A stretch of DNA of 64,000 nucleotides. Source: an uncultured Prevotellaceae bacterium. GTDB lineage: Bacteria > Bacteroidota > Bacteroidia > Bacteroidales > Bacteroidaceae. Position 1 is the stretch's first letter, and each line of letters opens with the position of its first letter. Of the stretch, positions 26,706-34,969 are shown one piece after another. Where the stretch lies: the NCBI GenBank assembly GCA_902780635.1, contig CACZGH010000006.1, forward strand, positions 81,444 to 145,443. Reading direction: 5' to 3'. The position numbers and the translations under genes were made by a program. A model generated the notes under the pieces. The model ran no database searches. It was not told the DNA's origin and saw nothing but the letters and a program-made list of their open reading frames with translations.

Positions 26706-27947
26706 ATGAACGACCACTCTAAGACAGGCTCGCAGGTAGCACCATGGATATTTACTTTGACGATTGCCAAAGGATTGATTCCACTGGTGCTATCTGGCGT
26801 GTCGGTGGTGATGTTCAAACGTCTCGGGTTAAGCAATGCATGGGCTGCTCTGGACACCGCCGTATTGCTGCTGCCATTCATGCTGAGGTCATATTTCAAA
26901 CCCCTGTTGAGGATAGTCAAGAATCTGAGATGGTGGGTGGTGTTACTTGAACTTTTGTTTGCGGCCACCATGATGGGCGTGGCTGGTGGCGTCCAGTCGA
27001 AGTCATGGACGTGGCATGCCTGGTTGTGGCTGCTTCTCGCCGCTATTATCGGAGGGATGCACAGTATGGTGGCTGATGAGTATTTTGCCTCGATGCTGAG
27101 TGGAAGGAGGAAATGGTCTAAGTTGAAGGCGGGTTCGTTCGCATTTTGTCTTTCTGGTATGGTGGCAATGGGCATCGTGCTGATGGTGGCTGGAGATATG
27201 GAGGTGATGAGCCGCAATCTGGGCGAGGCATGGTCTAAGGCCTTTCAAATGGTGGCGGGGACGTTCGTCATACTGGCAGTGGCGCAGTACGCTTTGCTCG
27301 ACCGTATGACCCAATATGAATCTTTGGAGAAAAGAAAAGAGGAGTACACCATGTTTTGGCAGTCTGAGGACAAGTGGATGATCATCCTCATCATGTTGAT
27401 GTTTCCGATGCATGAGTGGATGGCTGTCAGAGGGGCCTCGCTGTTCATGGTGGATGTGGGCAGTATTGGAGGACTGTCGCTCGGCCCGCAGGAAGTGGCA
27501 CTTGTGCAAGGTACTGTGGGAGTCTTTGCCCTGATGATAGGTAGCCTTGTAGCGCTGAATGTGATGCAAGGCAGAGGTGGAAAACCGCTTTTCTGGCTGA
27601 TGGCACTGGCAGTCACACTGCCTGATGTCCTTTATGTCTATTTGGCGTATACCATGACATCCCAATTGACGGTCATCAGTTTGTGTGTGTTTGTGGAACA
27701 GTTCTTGTTGGGTTTCGGGATGCCCGTATACCTATTATATATATATCGCTGGTGTCAGAGCGGGCATTTCAGGGCACGTCTGGATATCTGTACGGCTTTG
27801 ATAGCTCTGTCGCTGGTGGTGTCGGGCATGATGACTGGCCTGTTGCAAGATTTGTTGGGCTACCGCCGCTTTTTCGCTATGGTGACGGTGCTCGCCGTCC
27901 TCACCTTACTGTTGCCCTTGAAGTCCACTTCCGACAGGGAACCATAG
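26706..27947 (+). CDS. Second AmpG-like MFS permease
   Basis: A 413-residue MFS protein related to the permease at 19959. It shares the last-third pattern (TLPDVLYVYLAYT here, TLPDIVYVYLSFA there, then CVFVEQFLLGFGMPVYLLYIY) and about twelve membrane helices, but its N-terminus (APWIFTLTIAKGLIPLVLSG) lacks the FAEGLP motif. It is probably a paralogue with altered substrate. A TAAATTTG box (26665-26672) lies upstream. It is separated from the first permease by putA and the AAA gene. Confidence 0.8.
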   Translation: MNDHSKTGSQVAPWIFTLTIAKGLIPLVLSGVSVVMFKRLGLSNAWAALDTAVLLLPFMLRSYFKPLLRIVKNLRWWVVLLELLFAATMMGVAGGVQSKSWTWHAWLWLLLAAIIGGMHSMVADEYFASMLSGRRKWSKLKAGSFAFCLSGMVAMGIVLMVAGDMEVMSRNLGEAWSKAFQMVAGTFVILAVAQYALLDRMTQYESLEKRKEEYTMFWQSEDKWMIILIMLMFPMHEWMAVRGASLFMVDVGSIGGLSLGPQEVALVQGTVGVFALMIGSLVALNVMQGRGGKPLFWLMALAVTLPDVLYVYLAYTMTSQLTVISLCVFVEQFLLGFGMPVYLLYIYRWCQSGHFRARLDICTALIALSLVVSGMMTGLLQDLLGYRRFFAMVTVLAVLTLLLPLKSTSDREP

Positions 27948-28049
27948 GTCTTTCCTTCTTGGATGGTAGGGATTTCCCTCTCGGACGATAGGGATTTTTC
28001 CTTTTTTTTCCTTAATTTGAGGGCTATTTTTGCAAAAAAAGAAAAAAAT

Positions 28050-30965
28050 ATGAAAAAACGCCTGTTCTCTCTCATGATGTTTTTTGTGTCAGTATCCTTA
28101 CTGATGGCACAAAATACCGACACCGGCGCGCAACTTGCGGCATTGCAATCCAATTTCGACCGGTTCGCCATGCAGAACCCACAGGAAAGGGTATATCTGC
28201 ATTTTGATAACACCTCTTATTATAAAGGAGAGCACATCTGGTATAAGGCTTACGTGGTCAACGATGAGACCCTGAAAGCCTCGGATATGAGTCAGATACT
28301 CTATGTGGAACTGGTCAACGCACTGGGTTATCCTGTTGAGACACAGAAACTGATGTTGCGAAACGGGCAGACAAGTGGGTCTTTCCTGCTGAAAGATTCA
28401 CTCAACGCCGGCTTCTATGAGGTGCGTGCTTATACAACGTGGATGCTTAATTTCGCACAGGGCAACGGTCATGGCTGGCAACGTATGCAGTCTGTACAGG
28501 GCAGAGACTATTTCGCAGAGCGTTTCTTGCATTACCTGAAGGGAAATGCCGGCATCTTCAGCCGGGTGTTTCCTGTCTACGACAAGGTGGAAAACCATCA
28601 GTATGACAAGAAGCAGATGCCGGCGATGGTCAAACTGAATAACGTCAAGGGGAAGAATGATGACGACCAACTTCTGATAGACTTTTATCCCGAGGGTGGC
28701 AATCTGGTGCGGGGGGTGCCCACACGTGTGGCATTCCAGACACATACCAAGGAAGGCAGGAATGTGAATGTGCAAGGCACTTTGGTGCGTGACGGAAAGG
28801 AAATCGGCACCTTCAAGACCGACCATGCCGGCCGTGGTGTGTTCAGCATGACGGCCAACGAGAGCGACGAGGCAGAGGAGGAATTGATGCGCGGCATGAA
28901 ACTAAAGGTCGTCTACAATGGGAAAGACTACAAATTCAGTCTGCCTAAGTCGAACAGAAGAGGGTATGTGCTCAATGTGTTTCATGCCGGTGACAACTTC
29001 CGTGCCACCGTCGCACGAAATGCTGACACACCTGGTCAGTTGCTCGGCATCAACATCACCTCAAGGGGCAAGACACAATTTAGTGGCACCGTCGACTTGC
29101 GAAACGAAGAGCAGGGCAATGTGGTGGTAGACAAAGGCTCGCTGCGGACAGGTGTCAACATCTTCACTCTGTATAATGAAAAAGGCAAGGTGCTGGCACA
29201 ACGGCAGGTGTTTGTCAACAACCATGACATGGATGGGATGCACTTGCAGATGGAGACACCCGATGCGGCCAACGGGGGTATGAAACCATACGAGAAGATG
29301 ACCTTGCAGTGTCAGGTGGTAGATGCTGAGGGCCATCCGGTGAAAGGCAGAAACAAGTTCTCGATGGCTGTCACCGACGGACAATACCGTGACGGCACCT
29401 ACGCCGACGGCAACATGCTCACCTATCTGCTGCTCTCAAGTGAGGTGAAGGGCTTCATCCCTCATCCAGAATACTATTTCGAGAAAGAAGACCATGAGCA
29501 TCAGACCGCCCTCGACTTGTTGCTGATGGTACAAGGATGGACCCGCTATGACTTTGAACGTATGATGAGCAGTGAGAAATGGGAACCGCTCATGGTCATA
29601 GAACGTGGACTGAACTTCCGTGGTAGGGTGGTGGAAAACCACGGTGAGTATCCCAATGATTATATGTACTGGAAAAAGCTGAAAAAACCCATGTGGGTGT
29701 ATACCGAATACACCACACCATACAACGGAAATGTAGATGCAGAGATCATCACCGACTCGCTGGGCTTCTTCATGTTCAACCTGAACCCGTTTTTTGGAAC
29801 AGGAAGAATGTCGCTCACCATCAATGAGAAGAGCGCCAAGGAGATCGGACATCGGAAGGCGGGCGTAGCAGGACACAATTTCTCACAATGGCATCGTTCA
29901 CGTCCATGGCATATCATCAGCAAGCACATCATACCATTCAATGCCTATTCTCCTGTGCCGCGTGATTATGACTATTATGAGACGAAAGTCTTTGACGACA
30001 AAATCCACTACGTGCAACCAAGTGATGTCCTACCTGCAGCGGTGATCGATGTGCGAGACATGATGATGTATTTGTCCAATATCTTCGGCTCTATCAATGA
30101 CTTCCATTTCTTCGGCACCAATCATGACGACGCATTTACGTTGATAGGAAAGAATGCACATCGTGGAGGATGGTGGCATCCTGGTGCGGAAAGAGACCAA
30201 AGCGTGCAGGACAATTTCGGCGACGACCGGTTTTTCGCACAGATGGACAGCATACGACAGAAGAACGCCAATATCAAACCCTTCACTCTGACACCTGAAG
30301 AGGTAAAAAAGATGAAAAGCTTTGATAACCGTATCATGTCGCAGTCGGAGTACAACTTCGACCAGTCGTATATGTCGTTTGGCAGTTATGGCAAATTGCT
30401 GATGCTGTACGGGCTGGATGGTATGAACCTTACAACCATAGACAATGATTTTCTGGACAGCCCTAAATGGGTCTTCAAAAAAGGTTCCAAGAAACACCTG
30501 CCCTCAGGGATGAGATTCTTTCCGCCAGACGTCAACTTCAGTCAGTTGTATGTCTATTCAGACAACAACGACCGTTCGCTCATTCATCAGAAAGGGCGGT
30601 ATCGGGAGGTGGCCACGCCTTATACCCGTGGCGCGACAAACAGCGACGCTCATCCGCTCACATCGAGATTTGACTTCAAGACCGACTCCCTCTATTCGGT
30701 AGGGGTACCCGAGCCCGACTTCTATGGCTACCGCATCAATTTCCAGGGACTGAGTGAGCCCGACGCCTTCTATCGTGTGGATTACAGCCGCGAACCGCTG
30801 CCCGAGGAGGCCGACTGCCGCCGCACCATCTACTGGAATCCCAACGTCATCACCGACGAAGAAGGACGGGCACAAGTGACATTTTATAACAATAGTTTCA
30901 CAAAATCTGTAGTTATCTCCGCAGAAGGACTGACAAAGGATGGTATAGTCATTCATAATCAATGA
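28050..30965 (+). CDS. Exported MG2-domain protein (macroglobulin-like)
   Basis: A 971-residue exported protein: signal peptide ending LLMAQ, then a segment typical of Bacteroidetes macroglobulin-like (MG2) proteins (QERVYLHFDNTSYYKGE, then IWYKAYVV) with several beta-sandwich repeats. The last part (about 690-970) is a conserved extension with a degenerate TonB-plug-like block. Family members are often encoded next to carboxypeptidase-regulatory-domain proteins, as here. The start is set at the methionine before the lysine-rich leader; 29 upstream codons are open but unlikely. A TATTTTTG box lies at 28025-28032. Function is unknown; an envelope location is inferred. Confidence 0.8.
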   Translation: MKKRLFSLMMFFVSVSLLMAQNTDTGAQLAALQSNFDRFAMQNPQERVYLHFDNTSYYKGEHIWYKAYVVNDETLKASDMSQILYVELVNALGYPVETQKLMLRNGQTSGSFLLKDSLNAGFYEVRAYTTWMLNFAQGNGHGWQRMQSVQGRDYFAERFLHYLKGNAGIFSRVFPVYDKVENHQYDKKQMPAMVKLNNVKGKNDDDQLLIDFYPEGGNLVRGVPTRVAFQTHTKEGRNVNVQGTLVRDGKEIGTFKTDHAGRGVFSMTANESDEAEEELMRGMKLKVVYNGKDYKFSLPKSNRRGYVLNVFHAGDNFRATVARNADTPGQLLGINITSRGKTQFSGTVDLRNEEQGNVVVDKGSLRTGVNIFTLYNEKGKVLAQRQVFVNNHDMDGMHLQMETPDAANGGMKPYEKMTLQCQVVDAEGHPVKGRNKFSMAVTDGQYRDGTYADGNMLTYLLLSSEVKGFIPHPEYYFEKEDHEHQTALDLLLMVQGWTRYDFERMMSSEKWEPLMVIERGLNFRGRVVENHGEYPNDYMYWKKLKKPMWVYTEYTTPYNGNVDAEIITDSLGFFMFNLNPFFGTGRMSLTINEKSAKEIGHRKAGVAGHNFSQWHRSRPWHIISKHIIPFNAYSPVPRDYDYYETKVFDDKIHYVQPSDVLPAAVIDVRDMMMYLSNIFGSINDFHFFGTNHDDAFTLIGKNAHRGGWWHPGAERDQSVQDNFGDDRFFAQMDSIRQKNANIKPFTLTPEEVKKMKSFDNRIMSQSEYNFDQSYMSFGSYGKLLMLYGLDGMNLTTIDNDFLDSPKWVFKKGSKKHLPSGMRFFPPDVNFSQLYVYSDNNDRSLIHQKGRYREVATPYTRGATNSDAHPLTSRFDFKTDSLYSVGVPEPDFYGYRINFQGLSEPDAFYRVDYSREPLPEEADCRRTIYWNPNVITDEEGRAQVTFYNNSFTKSVVISAEGLTKDGIVIHNQ

Positions 30966-32119
30966 GATACGCGCGTCTCTTGAAATGCTTCATCATGATG
31001 CTGGGCATGGCGCTCCACAGCATAGCCGTGCTGGCACAGTGTCATATTGTCTCTCACGTCGTCGATATCAAGACGGGGGAGACATTGCCTTTTGCGTCGG
31101 TCTATGTCGACAGTGAGAAAAACACCATCACCAATGAAGAGGGGGATTTCTCGCTGGATGTGGACTCCACCGACGTGATCCGTTTCTCGTATGTAGGCTA
31201 TCAGACTCTCTATGTCGCCGCCGACAAGGTGGGCGAGACGGTGCAGCTGGCCAGAGACGGAAAGGTGCTCGACGAGGTGGTGGTGCTGGGCACTGAGTTG
31301 ATCATCAAGAAAATACGGGGTGAGATCAAGAAGACACTCAGAGAGTATGACTGGAAAAAGACCAATTTCTTCTATCGGCAATTAGGACGTGCCAATGGTC
31401 AGGCAACTTCTTTCATCGAGGCTTTCTTCACGAGTCATTCGGCCGTGCAGACTAAAGATTTCTCTTTGGGAGCGGGGAGATTTGTGCAGGTGGCCAGTTC
31501 GCAGACGCTGACACCGCAAAATTTCTTCACGTTCATGCAGGTGACGCTGTATAGCAAATATCACACGAAAGAACGTAATGTGCCATTGTGCCCCAACTAT
31601 AAAGACTATTACACGACGGAGTGCCGGCGTATCAATGATGGCGAGCATCCTGTCTATGTCGTCTCTTTTATACCCAAAGACACTACTGTTTGGTCGGTGA
31701 AAGCGAAGGTGTATGCCGATGCCGAGACCTTCAAGCCGCTGAAATACGAGGGTGTGGGGGTGAATGACTGGGTGGAGAACAAGATACATGACGAGAAACA
31801 CGTCGTGCCTTGTGACTACAAGTTTGTGGTGCATTATCAGCACGACGAAGACTTCATAGAGGTGCAGAGCCTGCATTTCGATGTGAGATTCTCCGACAAC
31901 GGGAAGAAATATGATGTGGCAGGCACCATGTTCAATACAGGCAAACGCTATATCAAAGGCAAAGGAAAACTGGACTTTTTTGATGACTTGACCATGAAGA
32001 TCAGGGACAAAGGGTTTGACCGCAAGTTCTGGGACGACAACGAGGTGGTCAAACGCACCCCCATGGAAAATGAGGCCCTCGAGCTCTTTGAGGGCGACAA
32101 CAACTTCGGCGTCTTTTAA
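30962..32119 (+). CDS. Exported carboxypeptidase-regulatory-like domain protein
   Basis: A 385-residue protein with a signal peptide ending VLAQ, then a CarboxypepD_reg-like domain (about 30-105: HVVDIKTGETLPFASVYV, with SYVGYQTL) as found at the front of TonB receptors. No plug or barrel follows; the remaining 280 residues resemble the DUF5686-less C-terminus of small family members, rich in beta strands. Its ATG overlaps the TGA of the MG2 protein gene (ATGA), so the pair is coupled and the products may act together at the outer membrane. Confidence 0.78.
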   Translation: MRYARLLKCFIMMLGMALHSIAVLAQCHIVSHVVDIKTGETLPFASVYVDSEKNTITNEEGDFSLDVDSTDVIRFSYVGYQTLYVAADKVGETVQLARDGKVLDEVVVLGTELIIKKIRGEIKKTLREYDWKKTNFFYRQLGRANGQATSFIEAFFTSHSAVQTKDFSLGAGRFVQVASSQTLTPQNFFTFMQVTLYSKYHTKERNVPLCPNYKDYYTTECRRINDGEHPVYVVSFIPKDTTVWSVKAKVYADAETFKPLKYEGVGVNDWVENKIHDEKHVVPCDYKFVVHYQHDEDFIEVQSLHFDVRFSDNGKKYDVAGTMFNTGKRYIKGKGKLDFFDDLTMKIRDKGFDRKFWDDNEVVKRTPMENEALELFEGDNNFGVF

Positions 32120-32253
32120 TGCCCCGCCCCGCCTCGCCTTTTTCAATGGCTCCGCCGCGCCCTGCCTTTCAAAAGCCCCCGCCTCGCCTTTTTATTTGCG
32201 GCCTGTCTTGTTTGTTGCTGTATCACAGCAACACCCATCCCATCCCCCTCCAT
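32120..32253. repeat. GC-rich repeat and palindrome between convergent genes
   Basis: The spacer has two copies of a C-rich phrase ending CGCCTCGCCTTTTT (about 32129-32142 and 32178-32192) and a perfect hairpin GTTGCTGT-atc-ACAGCAAC (32214-32232). The hairpin recurs with one base change inside the RAYT-like gene at 39934-39952. Confidence 0.6.
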
Positions 32254-33138
32254 CTAGTCCACAAACCTCTTGAGTATATCATCGTAAGCCTCGATGCGGC
32301 GGTCGCGGAGGAAGGGCCACCAGCGGCGCACTTGCTCGCTATGGTCAAGATCCACTGTGATGACGGCCGCAGCCTCCTCGCTGTCACTGGCACGGTAGAG
32401 CAGCTCGCCCTGTGGTCCTGCCACAAAGCTGCTTCCCCAGAACTGGATGCCGTGGGTCTGGCCTGACGGGTCTGGCTCATAGCCCACACGGTTGACGGTG
32501 ACCACAGGCAGACCATTGGCCACGGCATGCCCACGCTGCACGGTGGTCCATGCCTCCCGCTGGCGTTGCTGCTCCTCGGGTGTGTCGCTGCTCTCATAGC
32601 CGATGGCGGTGGGGTAGATGAGCAGGTCAGCGCCCTGCAGGGCCATCAAGCGGGCTGCCTCAGGGTACCACTGGTCCCAGCAGACAAGCACGCCGAGCCG
32701 CCCCACACTCGTGTCGATGGGGTGGAAGCCTATGTCGCCTGGGGTGAAGTAGAATTTCTCATAGTAAGCGGGGTCGTCGGGGATGTGCATCTTACGGTAT
32801 CGCCCGGCGATAGTGCCGTCACGTTCCAGCACCACAGCGGTGTTGTGATATAGTCCAGGGGCACGACGCTCGAAAAGAGAGGTGACGATGACCACCCCCA
32901 ACTCACGTGCCAACTGTCCGTAAAACTCGGTCGAGGGACCGGGTATCGGCTCGGCCAGGTCGAAGTGGTCTACCGACTCCACCTGGCAAAAGTAGAGCGC
33001 GTTGTGCAGTTCCTGCAAGACGATGAGTTGTGCGCCCTGCTGTGCCAAAAGGGTGATACCCTCGGCCAATCGCCGTTTGTTGTCTTCTATGTCACTGGTG
33101 TTATGCTGCTGGAGCAGTCCTATCTGAATGTTTCGCAT
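32254..33138 (-). CDS. aguB: N-carbamoylputrescine amidohydrolase
   Basis: A 294-residue nitrilase-superfamily enzyme that hydrolyses N-carbamoylputrescine to putrescine, CO2 and ammonia. The catalytic triad is visible: Glu43 (VLQELH), Lys116 (YRKMHIPDD) and Cys153 (LVCWDQWYPE). The combination with a divergent agmatine deiminase across a 238-base intergenic gap makes the substrate assignment strong. Promoters for both directions can be read in that gap. Confidence 0.95.
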   Translation of the reverse strand: MRNIQIGLLQQHNTSDIEDNKRRLAEGITLLAQQGAQLIVLQELHNALYFCQVESVDHFDLAEPIPGPSTEFYGQLARELGVVIVTSLFERRAPGLYHNTAVVLERDGTIAGRYRKMHIPDDPAYYEKFYFTPGDIGFHPIDTSVGRLGVLVCWDQWYPEAARLMALQGADLLIYPTAIGYESSDTPEEQQRQREAWTTVQRGHAVANGLPVVTVNRVGYEPDPSGQTHGIQFWGSSFVAGPQGELLYRASDSEEAAAVITVDLDHSEQVRRWWPFLRDRRIEAYDDILKRFVD

Positions 33139-33184
33139 TTTTTGTTGAGGGGTTGAAGTTGAAGGAGTGATTGATTATCTTTTG

Positions 33185-33216
33185 CGAAGATAATGGTTTT
33201 TGTATAGATGACCAAA
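33185..33216 (-). promoter_or_regulatory. Promoter of aguB
   Basis: On the minus strand, TTTG (33213-33216), 20 bases, then TATCTTCG (33185-33192), about 47 bases before the aguB ATG. Confidence 0.65.
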
Positions 33217-33292
33217 TTTTAACCATGGAAAATGAAAACACGTCAAAGATAGAAAAAATACATCGAGTGAAACGTAATAAGTGAGACAGATG

Positions 33293-33324
33293 TTTGCAGG
33301 TATGGATACATTTTCATAACTTTG
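33293..33324 (+). promoter_or_regulatory. Promoter of aguA
   Basis: TTTG (33293-33296), 20 bases, then TAACTTTG (33317-33324), a full match to the Bacteroidetes consensus. The aguA ATG is 53 bases further on. Confidence 0.7.
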
Positions 33325-33376
33325 GGCACCGAGATAAGAGAACGTTCAAAAATACTGTAAAAAAGTTCCTCGACTT

Positions 33377-34423
33377 ATGACAGACAACCTATCCCAACTT
33401 TATATGCCGGCAGAATGGCAGCGCCAGTGGGCGGTACAACTTACCTGGCCGCACGAAGACACCGACTGGTGTTATTGTTTAGACGATATCACTCAGACTT
33501 TCATCGAGTTGGCAGAAGTCATCACCCGTTATGAACGGCTGATCATCGTCACACCCCACCGTGAGAAAGTGAAAACCCTGCTCTCCGAAAGGCTGACCAA
33601 AGAGGCGATGAACTGTATCCTCTGGTGTGAGTGCCCCACCGATGACACATGGGCGCGCGACCACGGTGCCATCACCCTCCTCAGCCGTGACGGCGACCCC
33701 TCTGCCACACGGTTGCTCGACTTCCATTTTAATGGATGGGGCTTGAAGTTCCCGTCGTCGAAAGACAATGCCATCAACCGCGCTTTAGTGGCTCAGGGCC
33801 TTCTGACCGCCCCAATGGAAGACCATGACGACTTTGTGCTGGAAGGTGGCTCCATAGAGAGCGACGGCCAGGGCACCATCTTCACCACCAGCCAGTGCCT
33901 GTTGGCACCCCATCGCAATCAGCCGCTCACCCGTGAGGAGATCGCGGAGCAACTGCGCCTGCGTCTCCATGCCCACCGTGTCGTATGGCTCGACCATGGC
34001 TCGCTGGTCGGTGACGACACCGACGGACATATCGACACCATCGTGCGCTGTGCCCCTGATGACACGCTGGTCTATGTGGGATGCGACGATGCCGATGACG
34101 TGCAATATGAGGATTTCCTGGCCCTGGAACAACAGTTGCGCTGTCTGCGCACCACGGATGGCCGTCCATACCGGTTGCTGCGGCTACCCATGCCCGCTCC
34201 TGTCTATGAGGACGACTATCGTCTGCCTGCTACCTATGCCAACTTTCTGATTATCAACGATGCTGTCATCGTGCCGTCATACGCCCAGCCAGAGAGCGAC
34301 GCCCTCGCCGCCGACATCATCGGCCAGGCCTTCCCCGGCCGTGAGATTATCAGCATCGATGCCAGCACCGTGGTCAGACAACATGGTTCACTGCACTGCC
34401 TGACCATGCAGTATGCAGAGTAA
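33377..34423 (+). CDS. aguA: Agmatine deiminase
   Basis: A 348-residue enzyme of the peptidyl-arginine/agmatine deiminase superfamily that converts agmatine to N-carbamoylputrescine. Guanidino-binding and catalytic parts are visible: DDTWARDHGA, LEGGSIESDGQGT, DDTDGHIDT and the nucleophilic Cys341 in GSLHCLT close to the C-terminus. With divergent aguB it completes the agmatine route to putrescine. No speA (arginine decarboxylase) is in the window, so agmatine must be made or acquired elsewhere. Confidence 0.95.
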   Translation: MTDNLSQLYMPAEWQRQWAVQLTWPHEDTDWCYCLDDITQTFIELAEVITRYERLIIVTPHREKVKTLLSERLTKEAMNCILWCECPTDDTWARDHGAITLLSRDGDPSATRLLDFHFNGWGLKFPSSKDNAINRALVAQGLLTAPMEDHDDFVLEGGSIESDGQGTIFTTSQCLLAPHRNQPLTREEIAEQLRLRLHAHRVVWLDHGSLVGDDTDGHIDTIVRCAPDDTLVYVGCDDADDVQYEDFLALEQQLRCLRTTDGRPYRLLRLPMPAPVYEDDYRLPATYANFLIINDAVIVPSYAQPESDALAADIIGQAFPGREIISIDASTVVRQHGSLHCLTMQYAE

Positions 34424-34587
34424 AACTTTGTAGATGAAACGGTTGTAGAATCAAGGTGATGATGCGAGATTTTTTACAATTTCGTTAATATCGTGCTGAT
34501 ACCATTGGAGCATTTCATTTTTTTTCCTAAATTTACAGCCGAAACGGAAACAATGATTCCTATCATTTTAACCAAATTCCATAAAAT

Positions 34588-34890
34588 ATGAAAAGCAAAA
34601 AAGTCATGATGATGGTATGTGCCATGGTGGCACTGCTCGCCTTCGAGGCATGTAAGAAAGAAGTGTCGGTGGAGAAACTCCGCCAGTCATTCGTCGAGTC
34701 GGTGGTCGCTGAACAGAGAGACAGTGGCAACACCCTGACTGTCGATACCTTCTTCCTGAACAAAACCACTGGAGACAACTTCGCTGGAGAACTCCGTGGG
34801 CACGTCAACGACACGACAGAAGTGGTCTACGACCTCAGCGTGGTGGACGAGGGAGAAGACTTGTCCCTCGAGTGGAACCTGCGTGAATAA
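34588..34890 (+). CDS. Small exported lipoprotein of unknown function
   Basis: A 100-residue protein with a hydrophobic N-terminus and a weak lipobox (FEAC, Cys22). The remainder is an acidic, probably beta-rich domain with no family that I recognise. The 164-base upstream gap holds no strong promoter, only TAAATTTA near 34532. It precedes the GH5 gene by 79 bases on the same strand, so co-transcription is possible but not shown. Confidence 0.6.
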   Translation: MKSKKVMMMVCAMVALLAFEACKKEVSVEKLRQSFVESVVAEQRDSGNTLTVDTFFLNKTTGDNFAGELRGHVNDTTEVVYDLSVVDEGEDLSLEWNLRE

Positions 34891-34969
34891 TAGTTGATGT
34901 AATGGCTTAACTACATGTCTTCTTCACTCCTCGAAAGTGGAGCATGACAGAGACTTAAAAGATACGAAA

